Position numbers and translations under genes: made by a program. Of a DNA stretch of 64,000 nucleotides, positions 54,801 to 64,000 are shown piece after piece (position 1 is the first letter of the stretch; each line of letters opens with the position of its first letter). The notes under the pieces are model-generated. The model did no database searches. It was not told the origin of the DNA and saw only the letters and a program-made list of their open reading frames with translations. The DNA comes from Apus apus (lineage: Eukaryota > Chordata > Aves > Apodiformes > Apodidae), in contig NC_067301.1 in the NCBI RefSeq assembly GCF_020740795.1, positions 930,001 to 994,000 on the forward strand. The letters are read 5' to 3'.

Positions 54801-57800
54801 GAACAGGAGGTGAAGAGCTGGCAGCCAGGCCTCACCTTGCTGATGGCTTTCAGAGCTCTGGTGGCAGCTCCGTACACTGCAGTGCCTGCTTTTGTTTTCT
54901 GACAGACAGTCTAGGATTTCAAGGTGAGAAGCTTTAGTGGTATTGCCAGAAGGAGATCTGTGTGCCAGCCTCTTCCCTGGGGCTTCAGGATGACACACAT
55001 GCCCCGGCTGTTCCCAAAGTCAGCAGAGCAGCCCTCAAAGCAAGGTTTAACAGTGCTTGGAGCTGGGAATCTGGGCCTTTCCTATCAGACGTGCTTGAGC
55101 ATCACTGTCACCCCAGCCCTGGCTCCTGGCAGCCCATTACAGACTGGGAGCAGTCACTGCCAATCTCATATCCAGCCCTTCTGCTGTTTAGAGCAGCTGG
55201 GTCCAAAAGTTCTGGATGCCAGTGAAACTTGCAGCAAGACCTGCTTGCCCTTCCAGAGCCAAATCACCATTAATGAACCAGGCTTATGCCACCCCACCCC
55301 AAGCACAGGGCACAGAAGAACCTCAGGTCACCCAAATAGAAGTCACTGAGACAAACAGTGTCATCCATAAAGCTTGAAGCTGCACCTTTGATGGGTGTCA
55401 GAGCAGCAGATTGCTCTGGATCTAAATCCTGAACACAGGCTCGGGCAGCCCAGGGGGATGGACATCCAAGCAGAATCCAGCCTTGGCAAAGTGGGAAGGT
55501 GGGTATGACATGGTCACCTCTTCTGAGGTGCCAAGCAATGCCACCATGTGACTTACTTACATCTAAGAGCAGAGGAAGCCGTGTCACCCTCTGCATAGGG
55601 AGAATCAGAAATGATAGCATTGGCAGGCCTCCACAGGCTGGTTTCCTTTCAATTTGTTTCAAGGTCTCTTTAAATAAGGGGTTTGTGTTTCTGGAACAGG
55701 ACGAGAAAGCTCCATTAACTCTATTTTTCAGTTCCCAAGATTTCCCAGCAGCTTTCCAGGCATGGGAAGTGCAGTGCAATGATAGCACTGCCTCTGGAGC
55801 TCAGCGCCCTGCTGAGCTGGGTGGGAACAGGACTGATCCATTAGCAGGGGGGGAAAACATCTGGAGATGTTGAGTCTACCAAAAGGCAGGTAAAGACAAC
55901 AGTGGACACAAATGTGACCCGGAGATGAACATCTTCCACAGGTGTCCCTAACAGACCCAATGTGCCACTGACCTTGGCAAGACCCACCTGCCTCCAGAAC
56001 ATGGTAGCACCACCCCACATCTCCCCCTCCTTCACCTTTCTTACAACACAAACCACATCTTAATCACCCAGCACAAGCCGAGATCTAGGAGCTAAACTCT
56101 GCTTGGAAAGGAGAGGAAAGGGACACAACCATGGTCTGAGGGAGCCCCAGGAACACCACGGTCCCCTTGGTCCTGTCTGCAGCCACCAGAGCCCCACAGC
56201 CCCTGGGAATCAGCTCCTTGGCCAGGCCAGGGCCTGAGAACACAGCAGAACTCACAGCAGCTTCTGGAGAGTCCTCTGCTGGTAGACTTCGTTGGAGCAG
56301 TAGCTGATGTAAGGATTGAAGTGGTTCGAGGCGTGTTCTTCCACTATGTCACTGATGTCAGGAATTAGGAGGTTTTCCTGGTGCCTCTTCTCTAGGTCTC
56401 CAAAGAAGCTAAGGAGAGGATTTTAAATAACCTCAGTGCGTGACTCATGAGAGCTGGACAAACCAAACAGCTTCATGTTTAACCATGTTCCCACTGCAGC
56501 TTTTCCACAGTTTTCCCAGAAGAGACAAAGCCCAGGATCCCTTTTGCATGGGGTCATCTCTGTGTAGACAAGACTCCCACATCTCTGGCACACTCCCAGC
56601 AGCAGAGACTGGGAATGCAGCTCACAAGTTCCCAGGGCACGTGCTCCCTCCATTCCCATGGGGATCCCTCCGTTCCCCCCCACCAATCCCTCTGTTCCTC
56701 CATCCCCCCCCACAGGATCCCTCAAGCAGTGAATAAAATGGGCTCCCCAGCCCCTCCTCCAGGCCTGCCTGGTCCCTCCCCAGCCGCTGGCCCCACTTGC
56801 CTGGTGCTGACTGTCAGGATGTCACTGATGTTGGAGAAGAGGTGGTGGTGCTCCGTCTGAGTCATGGTCTCCTTCAGCTCCTCCGACTTCATGAAGTGGC
56901 CCACCAGGATGCTCAGGCTGTGCATGTAGGAGTACTCAGAAGTGATGATCTCAAACATTGCCTGAAAAAAAACAGGGCAGGGAAGATGCAAGTGCCTAAC
57001 CAAGGCAGAGAGTTAAAACTTGCTGCGTTTTATTTACATTTCATTGGCGTGAAACCACTAGAAATGACTCTGCTCCAACAGCCTGGCATTCCCTGTGCCA
57101 CATCATGCCTGGCCTACACCAAGGCAGGTTTTGGGCCACTCAGGCATTAATAAGCCACTGGAAGGGAAAACATCTTAGTGCCGTGGCGTCCAAAGGAGGT
57201 GCCTGCTACCCCGCCAGGACATGCAGCACCTCACCTCCTGCCGCTTGCGCTCCTCGGGGGATATCCACCTCAGGATCCCGGCTTCCAGCACCTGCGGAAG
57301 GGAGGCTGGGATCAGCAGCAGCCACCGCCGCCGACTCACGTTCCTTGCACGCCCTCTAGTGCGGTCTGAGGCTGGGCCAGCCCCGCGGACCCGCATCGCC
57401 CACCGCGGCATCACCCACCACGTATCTCGGCGGAGGGCAGCTGGTGCCGCCCCACCGGAGGAGATCCCTCCCCCCAGGGCAGCAGGGACAGGTCAGGTCC
57501 CCGGCAGGACCACCCAGCTTCCCCCCATCTGTGGGAGAACCTCTCCCAAGCACAACCGCAGCAGCTCTGCCAGCATCCCGACAGGCCCGGGCAGGATCCT
57601 GCGTGTCCCAGCCAGGGCTGGACACCCCAGCACATCCCACTGCAAAGGCTGATGCTGCAGAATTACCCCTCGCAGCCTGTCTGGCAGCTCAGAGAGCTTT
57701 TAAAACACACGCAGCTGTGCCGCAAGGCGGCACGAGTGCAGGAGCAGCCTGTGGCAAGGACAAAGGTGTTTGGAACCCCTGAAGCAGGTTGCTGGGAGAG

Positions 57801-59572
57801 CACCTACCTCTGGCAGCTGGCTCCAGGTCACCTGCGCCTGGCGGTAGCTCTGCACCACGATAGCAGTGTTTGGAGGGGAGTGCTCTTCTGGGATGGATTC
57901 CCCTGGCAAATCCTCGTCTGACTCATGGCTGACAGAGTTCAGACCTCTCTCACGGATTTCCTGGTACAGCCGGGGCTCTACAGAGGAAAAGGCGAGAGGT
58001 CAGAGAAGCCTCTCCCAGCTGCAGCCAAAGGCTTCTTCCCTTCCCAACACCACCAGCCCAGAGCCTAGAGCCAGCACCTCCCCGCCACAGACTTTGCACA
58101 GCACCAGTTCGGCAGCAGCTCCCACTCCCAGCAGCGTCCCGCAGTGCCCAGGTGTGCCAAGCCGGGAGCCCGGCGTCCTGCCCGGCACCGCCCCCGGGCA
58201 GCGCGAAGGGCTGCAGCGCTCCTCCTGCAGGTGGGGAAACGCGCTCGCCCCAGGCCAGGGACAAGCAGCAGCAGACGTGGCAAAGGGACTTCCAGGGAGA
58301 CGCTTGGCAGAGGGAAAGCTGGAGCTGGCACTCTCGGGAAGCAGCACTCACGGTCCTTGAAGGAGCCGCCACGCTTCTGCACCCGCCTCCGCCCAAAGGT
58401 CCTCTGCGAGGGGAAGAAGAGGAGAAGAGGCTGCAGTGACTCTGCGGCTCTGGGAAGCAATTCACTTTTTCAGGAAAGAGAAGTTCCCTGCGCAGCCAGT
58501 CAGCAACCACCACCCTGTTGTTTCAGCCTGGTTTTTGTCTGAGGTTTTGTTTGCTTTGCTGACGTGACTCAGTGCTCACCTCACGTTATCAAGGTCACGA
58601 TAGGAACCATTTTGTAGTTATGCCTTTCACATCTACCTGTCACACACCTGGACTTTGCTTGCACTGGAGGCTCCTTCTCCCCAGACTTGCTTCACCCATG
58701 TTTGTGCACAACCAACCACCACCACGGAGCCACACATGGGCCAATCCCACCCTGCAAACATGCTTGCAGGCATGTTGACAATCACGAGCCTGGAGCAGCC
58801 ACTCACAGTCCCCACCAAAGCCATGTCAGCTATTTCTGGGCTCTCCAGGGACCTGCAGCATCTGCTGGTGACATGCTGGCTTCCCAAGGCACAAGTCACC
58901 TCTCCAGGACCAGTAAGCCCTGCCAGCTCCCTGCTGGGCTTCCACAGCTCTGTAACCCTCAGGAGTTGCAGGTAAAAGGCTCTTCAGGGAAAGCCAAGTC
59001 TCCATCCCCACCCAAGAGTCATCAGGGACAGCAGGTGCCAAACCCACCTTGCTCCTGCTGGGGCCAGCCAGGGGGCTGCCCTCCTCTGACACAGGTTTCA
59101 GCGAGGGGACCAGCTCCAGCTCTGTGCCCAGGCCCTTCATGGCAGCACGGTAGGACATGTTCCTCAGGTTGCGCTTGAGGGTCCCCCCACCATCCTCCTC
59201 CACCTCCTCCTCGCTGGGGACAGCTGCCCGCTTCAGCTCAGGGCCCAGGGGCGCGTGGCTCGGCCTGGCTGCTCCAAAGCTCTGGTGCTGGGAAGGATTG
59301 TTCTTGGTCTTGGTGGAGACAGCCAAGCTTTTGGGGATCAGCTGCTGGGTTCCCACCTTCAGCGCGGCCGGGCTGTCCGTGCTGAGGACGATGCGGCGCG
59401 GCTCGGGCAAGGGGCCCATTGCTGAGAGTGAAGTGGTGTCGGGCACCGTGGTGGAGCTGCGCTTCCCGGGGGGACACGTCGGGCTGGGGGGCTCTGGCTG
59501 CAGCGGGTGACATCTGTACTCCAGGAGAAGGGTCTTGTCATCCACGGAACTGCCCGGGGGGCTCCGAGACAT
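51669..59572 (-). CDS. ARHGEF16: ARHGEF16, Rho guanine nucleotide exchange factor 16, gene-level entry
   Basis: Fourteen coding exons join into one frame of 687 codons plus stop, against about 709 residues in human. Order from the N terminus: a 175-residue polar region with the conserved block [20 protein letters not shown]; basic [17 protein letters not shown]; the DH domain from [20 protein letters not shown] to RALKAISK, including [20 protein letters not shown]; the PH domain from [15 protein letters not shown] to [10 protein letters not shown]; an SH3 domain from [15 protein letters not shown] to GERGWFP; and the C-terminal ETDV. The family activates Rho GTPases by nucleotide exchange, in the cytosol and at membranes, and the last four residues fit a class I PDZ ligand. 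The start codon chosen is the first ATG in the exon after an upstream acceptor and aligns with the human start region. Confidence 0.96.
52078..52179 (-). CDS. ARHGEF16: ARHGEF16 coding exon 13: start of SH3
   Basis: This exon has 102 nt. It encodes [20 protein letters not shown] and [13 protein letters not shown]. The [12 protein letters not shown] segment is the family version of the SH3 ALYDY region. Confidence 0.95.
52382..52455 (-). CDS. ARHGEF16: ARHGEF16 coding exon 12: end of PH domain
   Basis: This exon has 74 nt. It encodes [20 protein letters not shown] and TPRG. RWIAAL contains the invariant tryptophan of the PH C-terminal helix. Confidence 0.94.
52839..53015 (-). CDS. ARHGEF16: ARHGEF16 coding exon 11: PH domain
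   Basis: This exon has 177 nt. It encodes [20 protein letters not shown], then [20 protein letters not shown] and [17 protein letters not shown]. The proline-rich insertion sits in a variable PH loop. Confidence 0.95.
53364..53518 (-). CDS. ARHGEF16: ARHGEF16 coding exon 10: start of PH domain
   Basis: This exon has 155 nt, phase 0 start. It encodes [20 protein letters not shown] and [27 protein letters not shown] and LFLFNDVL are strong PH signatures. Confidence 0.96.
53939..54031 (-). CDS. ARHGEF16: ARHGEF16 coding exon 9: DH-PH junction
   Basis: This exon has 93 nt, phase 0-0. It encodes [20 protein letters not shown] and [11 protein letters not shown], the helical connector after the DH domain. 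Confidence 0.94.
54836..54910 (-). CDS. ARHGEF16: ARHGEF16 coding exon 8: DH domain
   Basis: This exon has 75 nt, phase 0-0. It encodes [20 protein letters not shown] and KAISK. The acceptor CCTAG was chosen because the extra TVCQ aligns with TLCL of the human protein. A second acceptor, TGTCAG, 12 nt later would give an in-frame form lacking those four residues. Confidence 0.88.
55561..55690 (-). CDS. ARHGEF16: ARHGEF16 coding exon 7: DH domain core
   Basis: This exon has 130 nt. It encodes [20 protein letters not shown] and [31 protein letters not shown] is the hallmark DH helix contacting the GTPase. Confidence 0.96.
56256..56408 (-). CDS. ARHGEF16: ARHGEF16 coding exon 6: DH domain
   Basis: This exon has 153 nt. 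It encodes [20 protein letters not shown] and [20 protein letters not shown]. Its leading base completes a Ser codon opened by exon 5. Confidence 0.95.
56801..56961 (-). CDS. ARHGEF16: ARHGEF16 coding exon 5: DH domain start, GC donor
   Basis: This exon has 161 nt. It encodes [20 protein letters not shown] and [29 protein letters not shown] is the first DH helix. The downstream intron starts with GCAAGT after CAG instead of GT. Phase and protein alignment fix this boundary: [12 protein letters not shown]. Confidence 0.95.
57235..57291 (-). CDS. ARHGEF16: ARHGEF16 coding exon 4
   Basis: This is a 57-nt microexon-sized exon, phase 0-0, encoding [19 protein letters not shown]. It continues the LPE ending of exon 3 and leads directly into the DH domain. 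Confidence 0.95.
57808..57977 (-). CDS. ARHGEF16: ARHGEF16 coding exon 3
   Basis: This exon has 170 nt. It encodes [20 protein letters not shown], then [13 protein letters not shown] and [29 protein letters not shown] and QVTWSQLPE are shared with mammalian ARHGEF16. Confidence 0.95.
58352..58403 (-). CDS. ARHGEF16: ARHGEF16 coding exon 2
   Basis: This 52-nt exon encodes the basic segment [17 protein letters not shown], phase 0 start, one base into the next codon. Confidence 0.94.
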
Positions 59573-59589
59573 GACGGTGGCAGGGAAAG
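59048..59589 (-). CDS. ARHGEF16: ARHGEF16 coding exon 1 with short 5' UTR
   Basis: The ATG is at 59570-59572; 59573-59589 are 5' UTR behind an acceptor (CTCACACAG). The exon encodes 175 residues starting [20 protein letters not shown]. It includes [29 protein letters not shown] and [20 protein letters not shown], all recognisable N-terminal ARHGEF16 blocks. It has no folded domain: Pro-, Ser- and acid-rich, probably disordered. The open frame continues upstream into the intron, but that part is not exonic by the acceptor. Confidence 0.93.
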
Positions 59590-60029
59590 CTGTGTGAGAC
59601 AGGCAGAGAGATGAACAACTTTTCCCAGTAAGGCGCTCATGCCCTCCTGTGCCACAACACGTGCTGTGCACCTGCAGGACAAACCTCTGACAGAGCAGGT
59701 TACAGCCACTGCCTCCCCCCATTGCGTAACTTGAGGAAAAAACTATCGTTTAATTTCTCTCAGCTGAGGTCTCGTTATACCCCATCACCACCTCTGAGCT
59801 GTTTCTTCTCAAAGGCCACAGATCAGGAAGTAGAAAACAAGACTTGAACATCTTCCCCTCCATCAATGACTGGCAGAAGGACAAAACAGACCCATCAACA
59901 AAAGCTCATTTGATCAAGATGCTGCTTATTTTCCTGTCCTCAGCCAGGACACATTCCAGAGATCTGCCAAACGTCCAGCAGATGAGGAAAGCACCACGTT
60001 TGACTCTTAACCCCGTCTTGGCTGAGGGT

Positions 60030-60150
60030 GAATCACAGAATCCCAGACTGGTTTGGGTTGGAATAGGCAGAGACACCTCCCAGTAGATCAGGTTGCTCAA
60101 AGCCCCATCCAGCCTGGCCTTGAGCACTTCCAGGGAGGGGGCAAAGCCAG
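60030..60150 (-). mobile_element. CR1 LINE 3'-end fragment
   Basis: TCACAGAATCCCAGACTGGT, then TTTGGGTTGGAA, TAGATCAGGTTGCTCAAAGC and CCATCCAGCCTGGCCTTGAG are standard avian CR1 3' phrases in inverted orientation. The fragment is about 120 bp. Confidence 0.9.
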
Positions 60151-60239
60151 CCCTAACAACACAGAGCTCGTGCCCGAGGGCAGCGGCACAGGGTGCTGCG
60201 ATACCCCCAGCTCTCCGGTGCCACCAAGGGACCCCGAAG

Positions 60240-60790
60240 CTTCATCTCTGGCCCTTCACACCCCCCGGCCGCTCAGAGGCAGCTGCTCCGCCTCCCACCA
60301 GCAGGGAGGGAATGCTGCGGGATGCATCCCTGGGGAGCCCCGATCCCACCACCACCCCCCGGGGACCCCGCTGCGGCCGGGCGGGCAGGGACGGACCCTG
60401 CGGCTCCTCACCAGCGCTGCCCGCTCCCCGCCGCTTCCCGGCCCCGCCGAGCCCGGCAGGGCAGCACGGCCCGGGGAGGGGGGCTCGGCCCCGCGGGGGG
60501 CTCCGCCGCCCCCTTCCCGCAGGGTGCCCGGCAGCCGCTCGCCCCGCAGCCCCCCGGCCGCTCCCGGGGGTCCCTCCGCCGCGTCCCGGCCCCGCGCCCG
60601 CACCGACCCGCACCTACCCGCACCCCCGGAGCCCTGCGCGGCGGGACAGACCGCGACGGGGGCGGGATCGGGGCGGGACGGGGCCGGGCCGGCCCCTCTC
60701 CCCGTCGGCGGGGCCGGGCTCAGCGCCGGGGCGGGTGTCCCGGGGCCCGGGGAGAGCCCTGCCCACCTCCTGCCCGCCGCCCCGGGCTCC
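60240..60790 (-). promoter_or_regulatory. ARHGEF16: CpG island, candidate ARHGEF16 promoter
   Basis: CpG density is very high, with several GC-box-like GGGGCGGG motifs at 60655-60740 and no TATA box. It lies at the 5' end of ARHGEF16, as expected for a housekeeping-type promoter. Confidence 0.7.
60412..60650 (-). other. ARHGEF16: Candidate ARHGEF16 non-coding first exon
   Basis: The CpG-rich minus strand ends at a donor GCGCTG|GTGAGG (boundary at 60412), which could splice to the acceptor at 59590. Another possible donor, GTGCGG|GTAGGT, lies near 60611-60617. The start is not defined. Confidence 0.4.
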
Positions 60791-62480
60791 AGGGCTTCCT
60801 CAAGGAAGGGTACAGGATTATTTGGCATCCTCCCAAATCACCACATCTCTCACTGTGCTCAGGGACTGACCAGTTACTTCACACAGACCAGGGACTCTTT
60901 CTCACCAAGAGCACCCATAAAGCTTGTGTAGCGGCTCACAACTTCAGTGGTTAAACACAACCCCAGAATCACATCTTAAGATGTCCCTTCCGGGCCCAGG
61001 ACACATCCAGCTCAGAGGCTCCGGTGCCACCCTCTGCTGGGAGGTGCAGCTACCAGGGTAAGAGGGTCCAAGGGTCAGGCTGTTGACAGCCCAGTAACAG
61101 CTGCCCAGGCTCAACAGTGCTCTGTGTATTTACTGGGAACAGACTTTTCCTTCTGCACCCCACTCTGATTTCCACAACACCCCCTCCCAAAAAAAAAAAA
61201 AAAAAAAGGCTTTTTTCTCACTGGTTTATAGTGAATCTCAAGTGCTTTCTGGATGACAAAGTCCATTTGTCAGCAATATTCTTTTAAAAGACTCTGTTCT
61301 CTGCTCTCTAAGGCCTGCCTGACAATCGCTCTATTATCAGAGCTTTCCTATCCAATAGACTTTCCTCCTTTCCCTCCAGGGCTAATAGGGAGAAAGGCTG
61401 CCAGCCATCCCTGAGAGGCTTCCACTCAAGAGTTCAGCTAAGACTGAAACCCTCCCATGGCAAACTCCAGGGAAGGGCTATTATGCTGGATGTAGGATAC
61501 CATCATTTGATCACGCTGAATGACTTTTTGAAGCAGGGACCATTCATCAGTTTTGTAATGCATGTTGCTAGTTCAAAGACCCTGCTTTCAAGTCATTTTT
61601 GCTCCCAGGGCCCCTGCTGGAACATCTGACCGCTGTCACTAGATAGTGAGCTGACTCTCAGCTCACAGTTGTGAAAGGAAATATTCCTGACCTTCTGAGA
61701 TCGCTCACTAATGCTTTCTCCTAACACGTGGAACATTCCCACTCTTCCCTGTGTGAACTTCCCAGTTCACTCTGCATCCCTTTAGCAGGCTTCAGGCCGA
61801 GCTCAGCAGCACAACCTTTTGCAGGTGTCTCTGTGCTCTCAGGTGTCTCCATCGTTCAGTTTTCTGAAGCCCTTTCGAAGTTATAACAAGCACAAAAACC
61901 ACCAAAGAAGTTAGGGCAGAGGCACTGAGGGCTCATTAGGGTTATGCCATGTTATCCAACATGGAAATATTCTGCCAGCCCTGGGTACTGACAGCGCAGC
62001 CCTCTGGGGAGAACGTGCCCCCCCACCAGGGCTGCCTCCTCACCCCCTCTTCCCCCTGGGAATTCAGCCCCTCACCCAAGGACACAGAAGAACCCCCCGG
62101 GCACCCAAGGGGTGCAGAGCTGCCCAACCCAGGGGCTCCCCGAGGACACACTCACCACACGCAGCAGAGATGGAGGAGCATCCACGTCCTTCTGCACCCC
62201 AGTGAGCCCTGTGGGAAGAGAGGGACACACAAGATGTTATTGTTGCAGAGTATAATAACAATTCTGAAAATCCAGTCCTTCATCAGACTGGACTGTTTCT
62301 TCCCCACAGACACCTTCAGCCTGTGTCTGTACCAGTTCCCCATCGATCCTTGTGCTCTCCTCTCAGCTTCACCACTTACCTGCCAGCCCAGGAAGGAGCT
62401 GCCCCATCCAAACACCCCTCACACTGCCTGATGTGGTGTCTCTGTCCTTCTTCCAGGGGAAAAAAAAGCTCACAGAACCA
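60790..62480. other. Intergenic region between ARHGEF16 and the next gene
   Basis: There is no exon-like open stretch here. An A tract lies at about 61191-61207. A donor-like GTGAGTGTG on the minus strand near 62150-62158 has no convincing exon attached. I see nothing else. Confidence 0.6.
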
Positions 62481-62501
62481 TTGCTTATAAAAGCACACAG
62501 G

Positions 62502-62507
62502 TTTATT
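62502..62507 (-). terminator. Poly(A) signal AATAAA of the right-hand minus-strand gene
   Basis: The plus-strand TTTATT gives AATAAA on the minus strand, at the left edge of the AT-rich UTR-like block. Confidence 0.55.
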
Positions 62508-63689
62508 GCATATCAATCTCATGTATAAATTCATTGTAGCATTGGAAAGATTACATTTGGTATACATTCCTATTCTACAGCATTAACCTCAAAATCAGCT
62601 TTTTCTATTCATCATTTTAAAGGAATTTCTCTACACAAGTACATTTGTCTTTTATCACAAGCATCAAAATGAAATTTGTAAAACCGCTTTTTTAATTATT
62701 TTCTACACTTCATATCTTTTATTTCATTATGCTCCCAACAAAGCGATTTCATATTAATTAATAACTGCCAACACTTATTTTTTTCTCTTCCTTGGCAGTT
62801 CAAGGCTTCTAGCCTTGGACGCAAAATCTAATCACATATACAATAAGTGCATCTACGGAATTTTTGTCTTTTTAATAAAAATTTCACAAACAGACACAAT
62901 AATGACTGCTAAACACAAGTCATGCACAGTTTACTTATAAACATAACAGAAGCAATATACAATCAAGAATGATATGGAACAAGCACCATCCTCTTTCTCA
63001 ATGTTTTTTAAACATCATATGAAAACCAGACATTTACAATTGATTTAAAAAAACAAACAAACCACTATACAGTTCTAAAGAAAAAAAACAAACCAACAAA
63101 ACAAACCCTAAATAATATCTGTATTGTAACAATGGGGAAAGGAATGACATCGGATGCACAGATTTATGATTCTTGCAAGCACAATATATATATGTTTTAA
63201 ATTACATCTTCTGCAGGCTGGAAATGACATCAGGGCAAAACATCTCTTGCTTTGAAGAGAGCAACGAGAATGTAAGATACATTGAGAATTACTTTCAGAA
63301 TTACTTTGTTCACATGTGAATTGCACGTTTGGAAATCAAAGCTGCCTCTTTTTTTTCTTTTTTTTCTTTTTTTTTTCCTTTTTCATTCTTTTTTCCAAAG
63401 TGGTAACAAGAATCAACGACAGGAGAAAGAGAAAAAAAAAAAAAAAAATTCTTGGAATCATTCAATAACATCTTAATCACAGTATCATCACTCAACACTA
63501 CAGAGAAAAAGTTTCATGGCTTTGTGAAAACACTACTGACCATCTTCTAGGAGCAGAGGGTTTTGCCCTTATGTTACCAGCACTGACCCGAGCGGACGTC
63601 GCTCCCTGCCCACTCTCCTGGGGCAGGAATGAGTGGGAACAGGCAGGAATGAGCAGATTCCTACACCAGGGTGCTGCCCCCTTCCCCTG

Positions 63690-63714
63690 CCACACACACA
63701 CACACATACACACA
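63690..63714. repeat. (CA)n microsatellite
   Basis: An interrupted run of CA units lies inside the UTR-like block. Confidence 0.9.
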
Positions 63715-63774
63715 ATACAGCACGTAAAAATCGAATGTAAGTCAGTAGATTGAGATGGGCTGAGGGGAGGGGGC

Positions 63775-63882
63775 TCACGATCCAGTGCTTTGATGCTTAG
63801 AGTCAAACATGTTCACGTCGTTGTGCAAGTGCTTTTTTTGAAATGCTTCGTATGAAGTGAAAAAGGAGCCGTTTTCACAGAC
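63775..63882 (-). CDS. Possible terminal coding segment of the right-hand gene
   Basis: On the minus strand an open stretch of 35 codons, ending at TGA 63775-63777, reads ENGSFFTSYEAFQKKHLHND, then VNMFDSKHQSTGS. Its composition looks protein-like, and it sits exactly where UTR-like sequence begins. There is no good acceptor at its 5' side and an in-frame stop lies just upstream (63883-63885), so it may be chance. I do not recognise the sequence. Confidence 0.2.
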   Translation of the reverse strand, partial: VCENGSFFTSYEAFQKKHLHNDVNMFDSKHQSTGS

Positions 63883-64000
63883 TCAATGGAAAGTCTAAGT
63901 GCTGAGCAGGGAGAGCCCAAGTGCTCCCACCAGTCTGCTGTGAGCAGGGCAGAGACCAAGTGGGGGGGCTTGCTCTGGAGCACAGCCGAGCACACATGGC

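Larger units (their letters stand above)
51809..60411 (-). other. ARHGEF16: ARHGEF16 introns
   Basis: The parts between the listed exons are introns of 0.1-0.8 kb. One CR1-like fragment lies at about 60030-60150, in the first intron. I saw no other gene in them. Confidence 0.65.
62485..64000 (-). other. PRDM16: Probable 3' UTR / 3' end of next minus-strand gene, expected PRDM16
   Basis: From about 62490 the base composition turns AT-rich and repeat-poor, and the coding-strand AATAAA (plus-strand TTTATT at 62502-62507) marks a likely cleavage site. Known synteny places PRDM16 next to ARHGEF16 in the same orientation. I cannot recognise PRDM16 protein sequence in the window, so the name rests on position. 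Confidence 0.45.

Noticed and set aside
59573-59722. Upstream extension of the ARHGEF16 N terminus (start at 59722)
   Set aside because: An acceptor at 59590 and the match of MSRSPPGSS... with the family start place this in the intron.
60053-60954. Long overlapping open frames (over 250 codons) on + strand
   Set aside because: They run through a CR1 fragment and a CpG island where stop codons are rare; Pro/Gly/Arg-rich nonsense antisense to the ARHGEF16 promoter.
62150-62415. Donor-like GTGAGTGTG with an 87-codon minus-strand frame
   Set aside because: It has no family resemblance and no upstream acceptor or promoter; it lies between the ARHGEF16 promoter and the UTR-like block.
1-64000. 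CRISPR arrays, bacterial operons, rRNA or tRNA genes, intact transposons or viral genes
   Set aside because: None seen; repeats are microsatellites, minisatellites and truncated CR1 3' ends.

Overview
This is a piece of a vertebrate nuclear genome, almost certainly a bird. It has no operons; the coding sequence lies in many short exons bounded by GT/AG sites. The interspersed repeats look like avian CR1 LINE 3' ends. The gene order matches the block known in human 1p36.32 and, from memory, chicken chromosome 21: MEGF6, then ARHGEF16 tail to tail, then PRDM16. Gene identities come from recognising the translated exons; no search was run.

Layout. Positions 1-48701 (+ strand) hold most of MEGF6, which encodes a secreted or extracellular multi-EGF protein. 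The signal peptide and EMI exons of the usual form lie left of the window. Thirty-four exons are visible: eight calcium-binding-type EGF exons (3580-30141), one acidic linker exon (31169-31336), 24 EGF/laminin-type exons (31863-48444) and a short terminal exon (stop at 48699-48701). Every internal exon starts and ends in phase 1, and together they give about 1,453 codons. The first intron in the window carries a hairpin matching microRNA miR-551 (about 1232-1306), on the same strand as its host gene. At 9.4-10.1 kb a CpG-rich block contains a second possible first exon (ATG 9879-9881). It encodes a signal peptide and splices in frame into the second EGF exon, so it may be an internal promoter for a MEGF6 form without EMI.

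Positions 51225-60650 (- strand) hold ARHGEF16, a RhoGEF with DH, PH and SH3 domains. All 14 coding exons are present (687 residues), ending in the PDZ-ligand-like tail ETDV. One of its introns uses a GC donor. Its 5' end lies in a CpG island at about 60.2-60.8 kb. The MEGF6 and ARHGEF16 3' ends face each other with only about 0.3 kb between their outermost poly(A) signals.

Positions 60.8-62.48 kb look intergenic. From 62.48 kb to the right edge the sequence is AT-rich and has a minus-strand AATAAA, so it resembles the 3' end of the next minus-strand gene, expected to be PRDM16. No mobile-element genes, CRISPR arrays or bacterial features are present. The most notable points are the miR-551 hairpin, the possible internal MEGF6 promoter, the GC-AG intron and the strict one-exon-one-EGF design.
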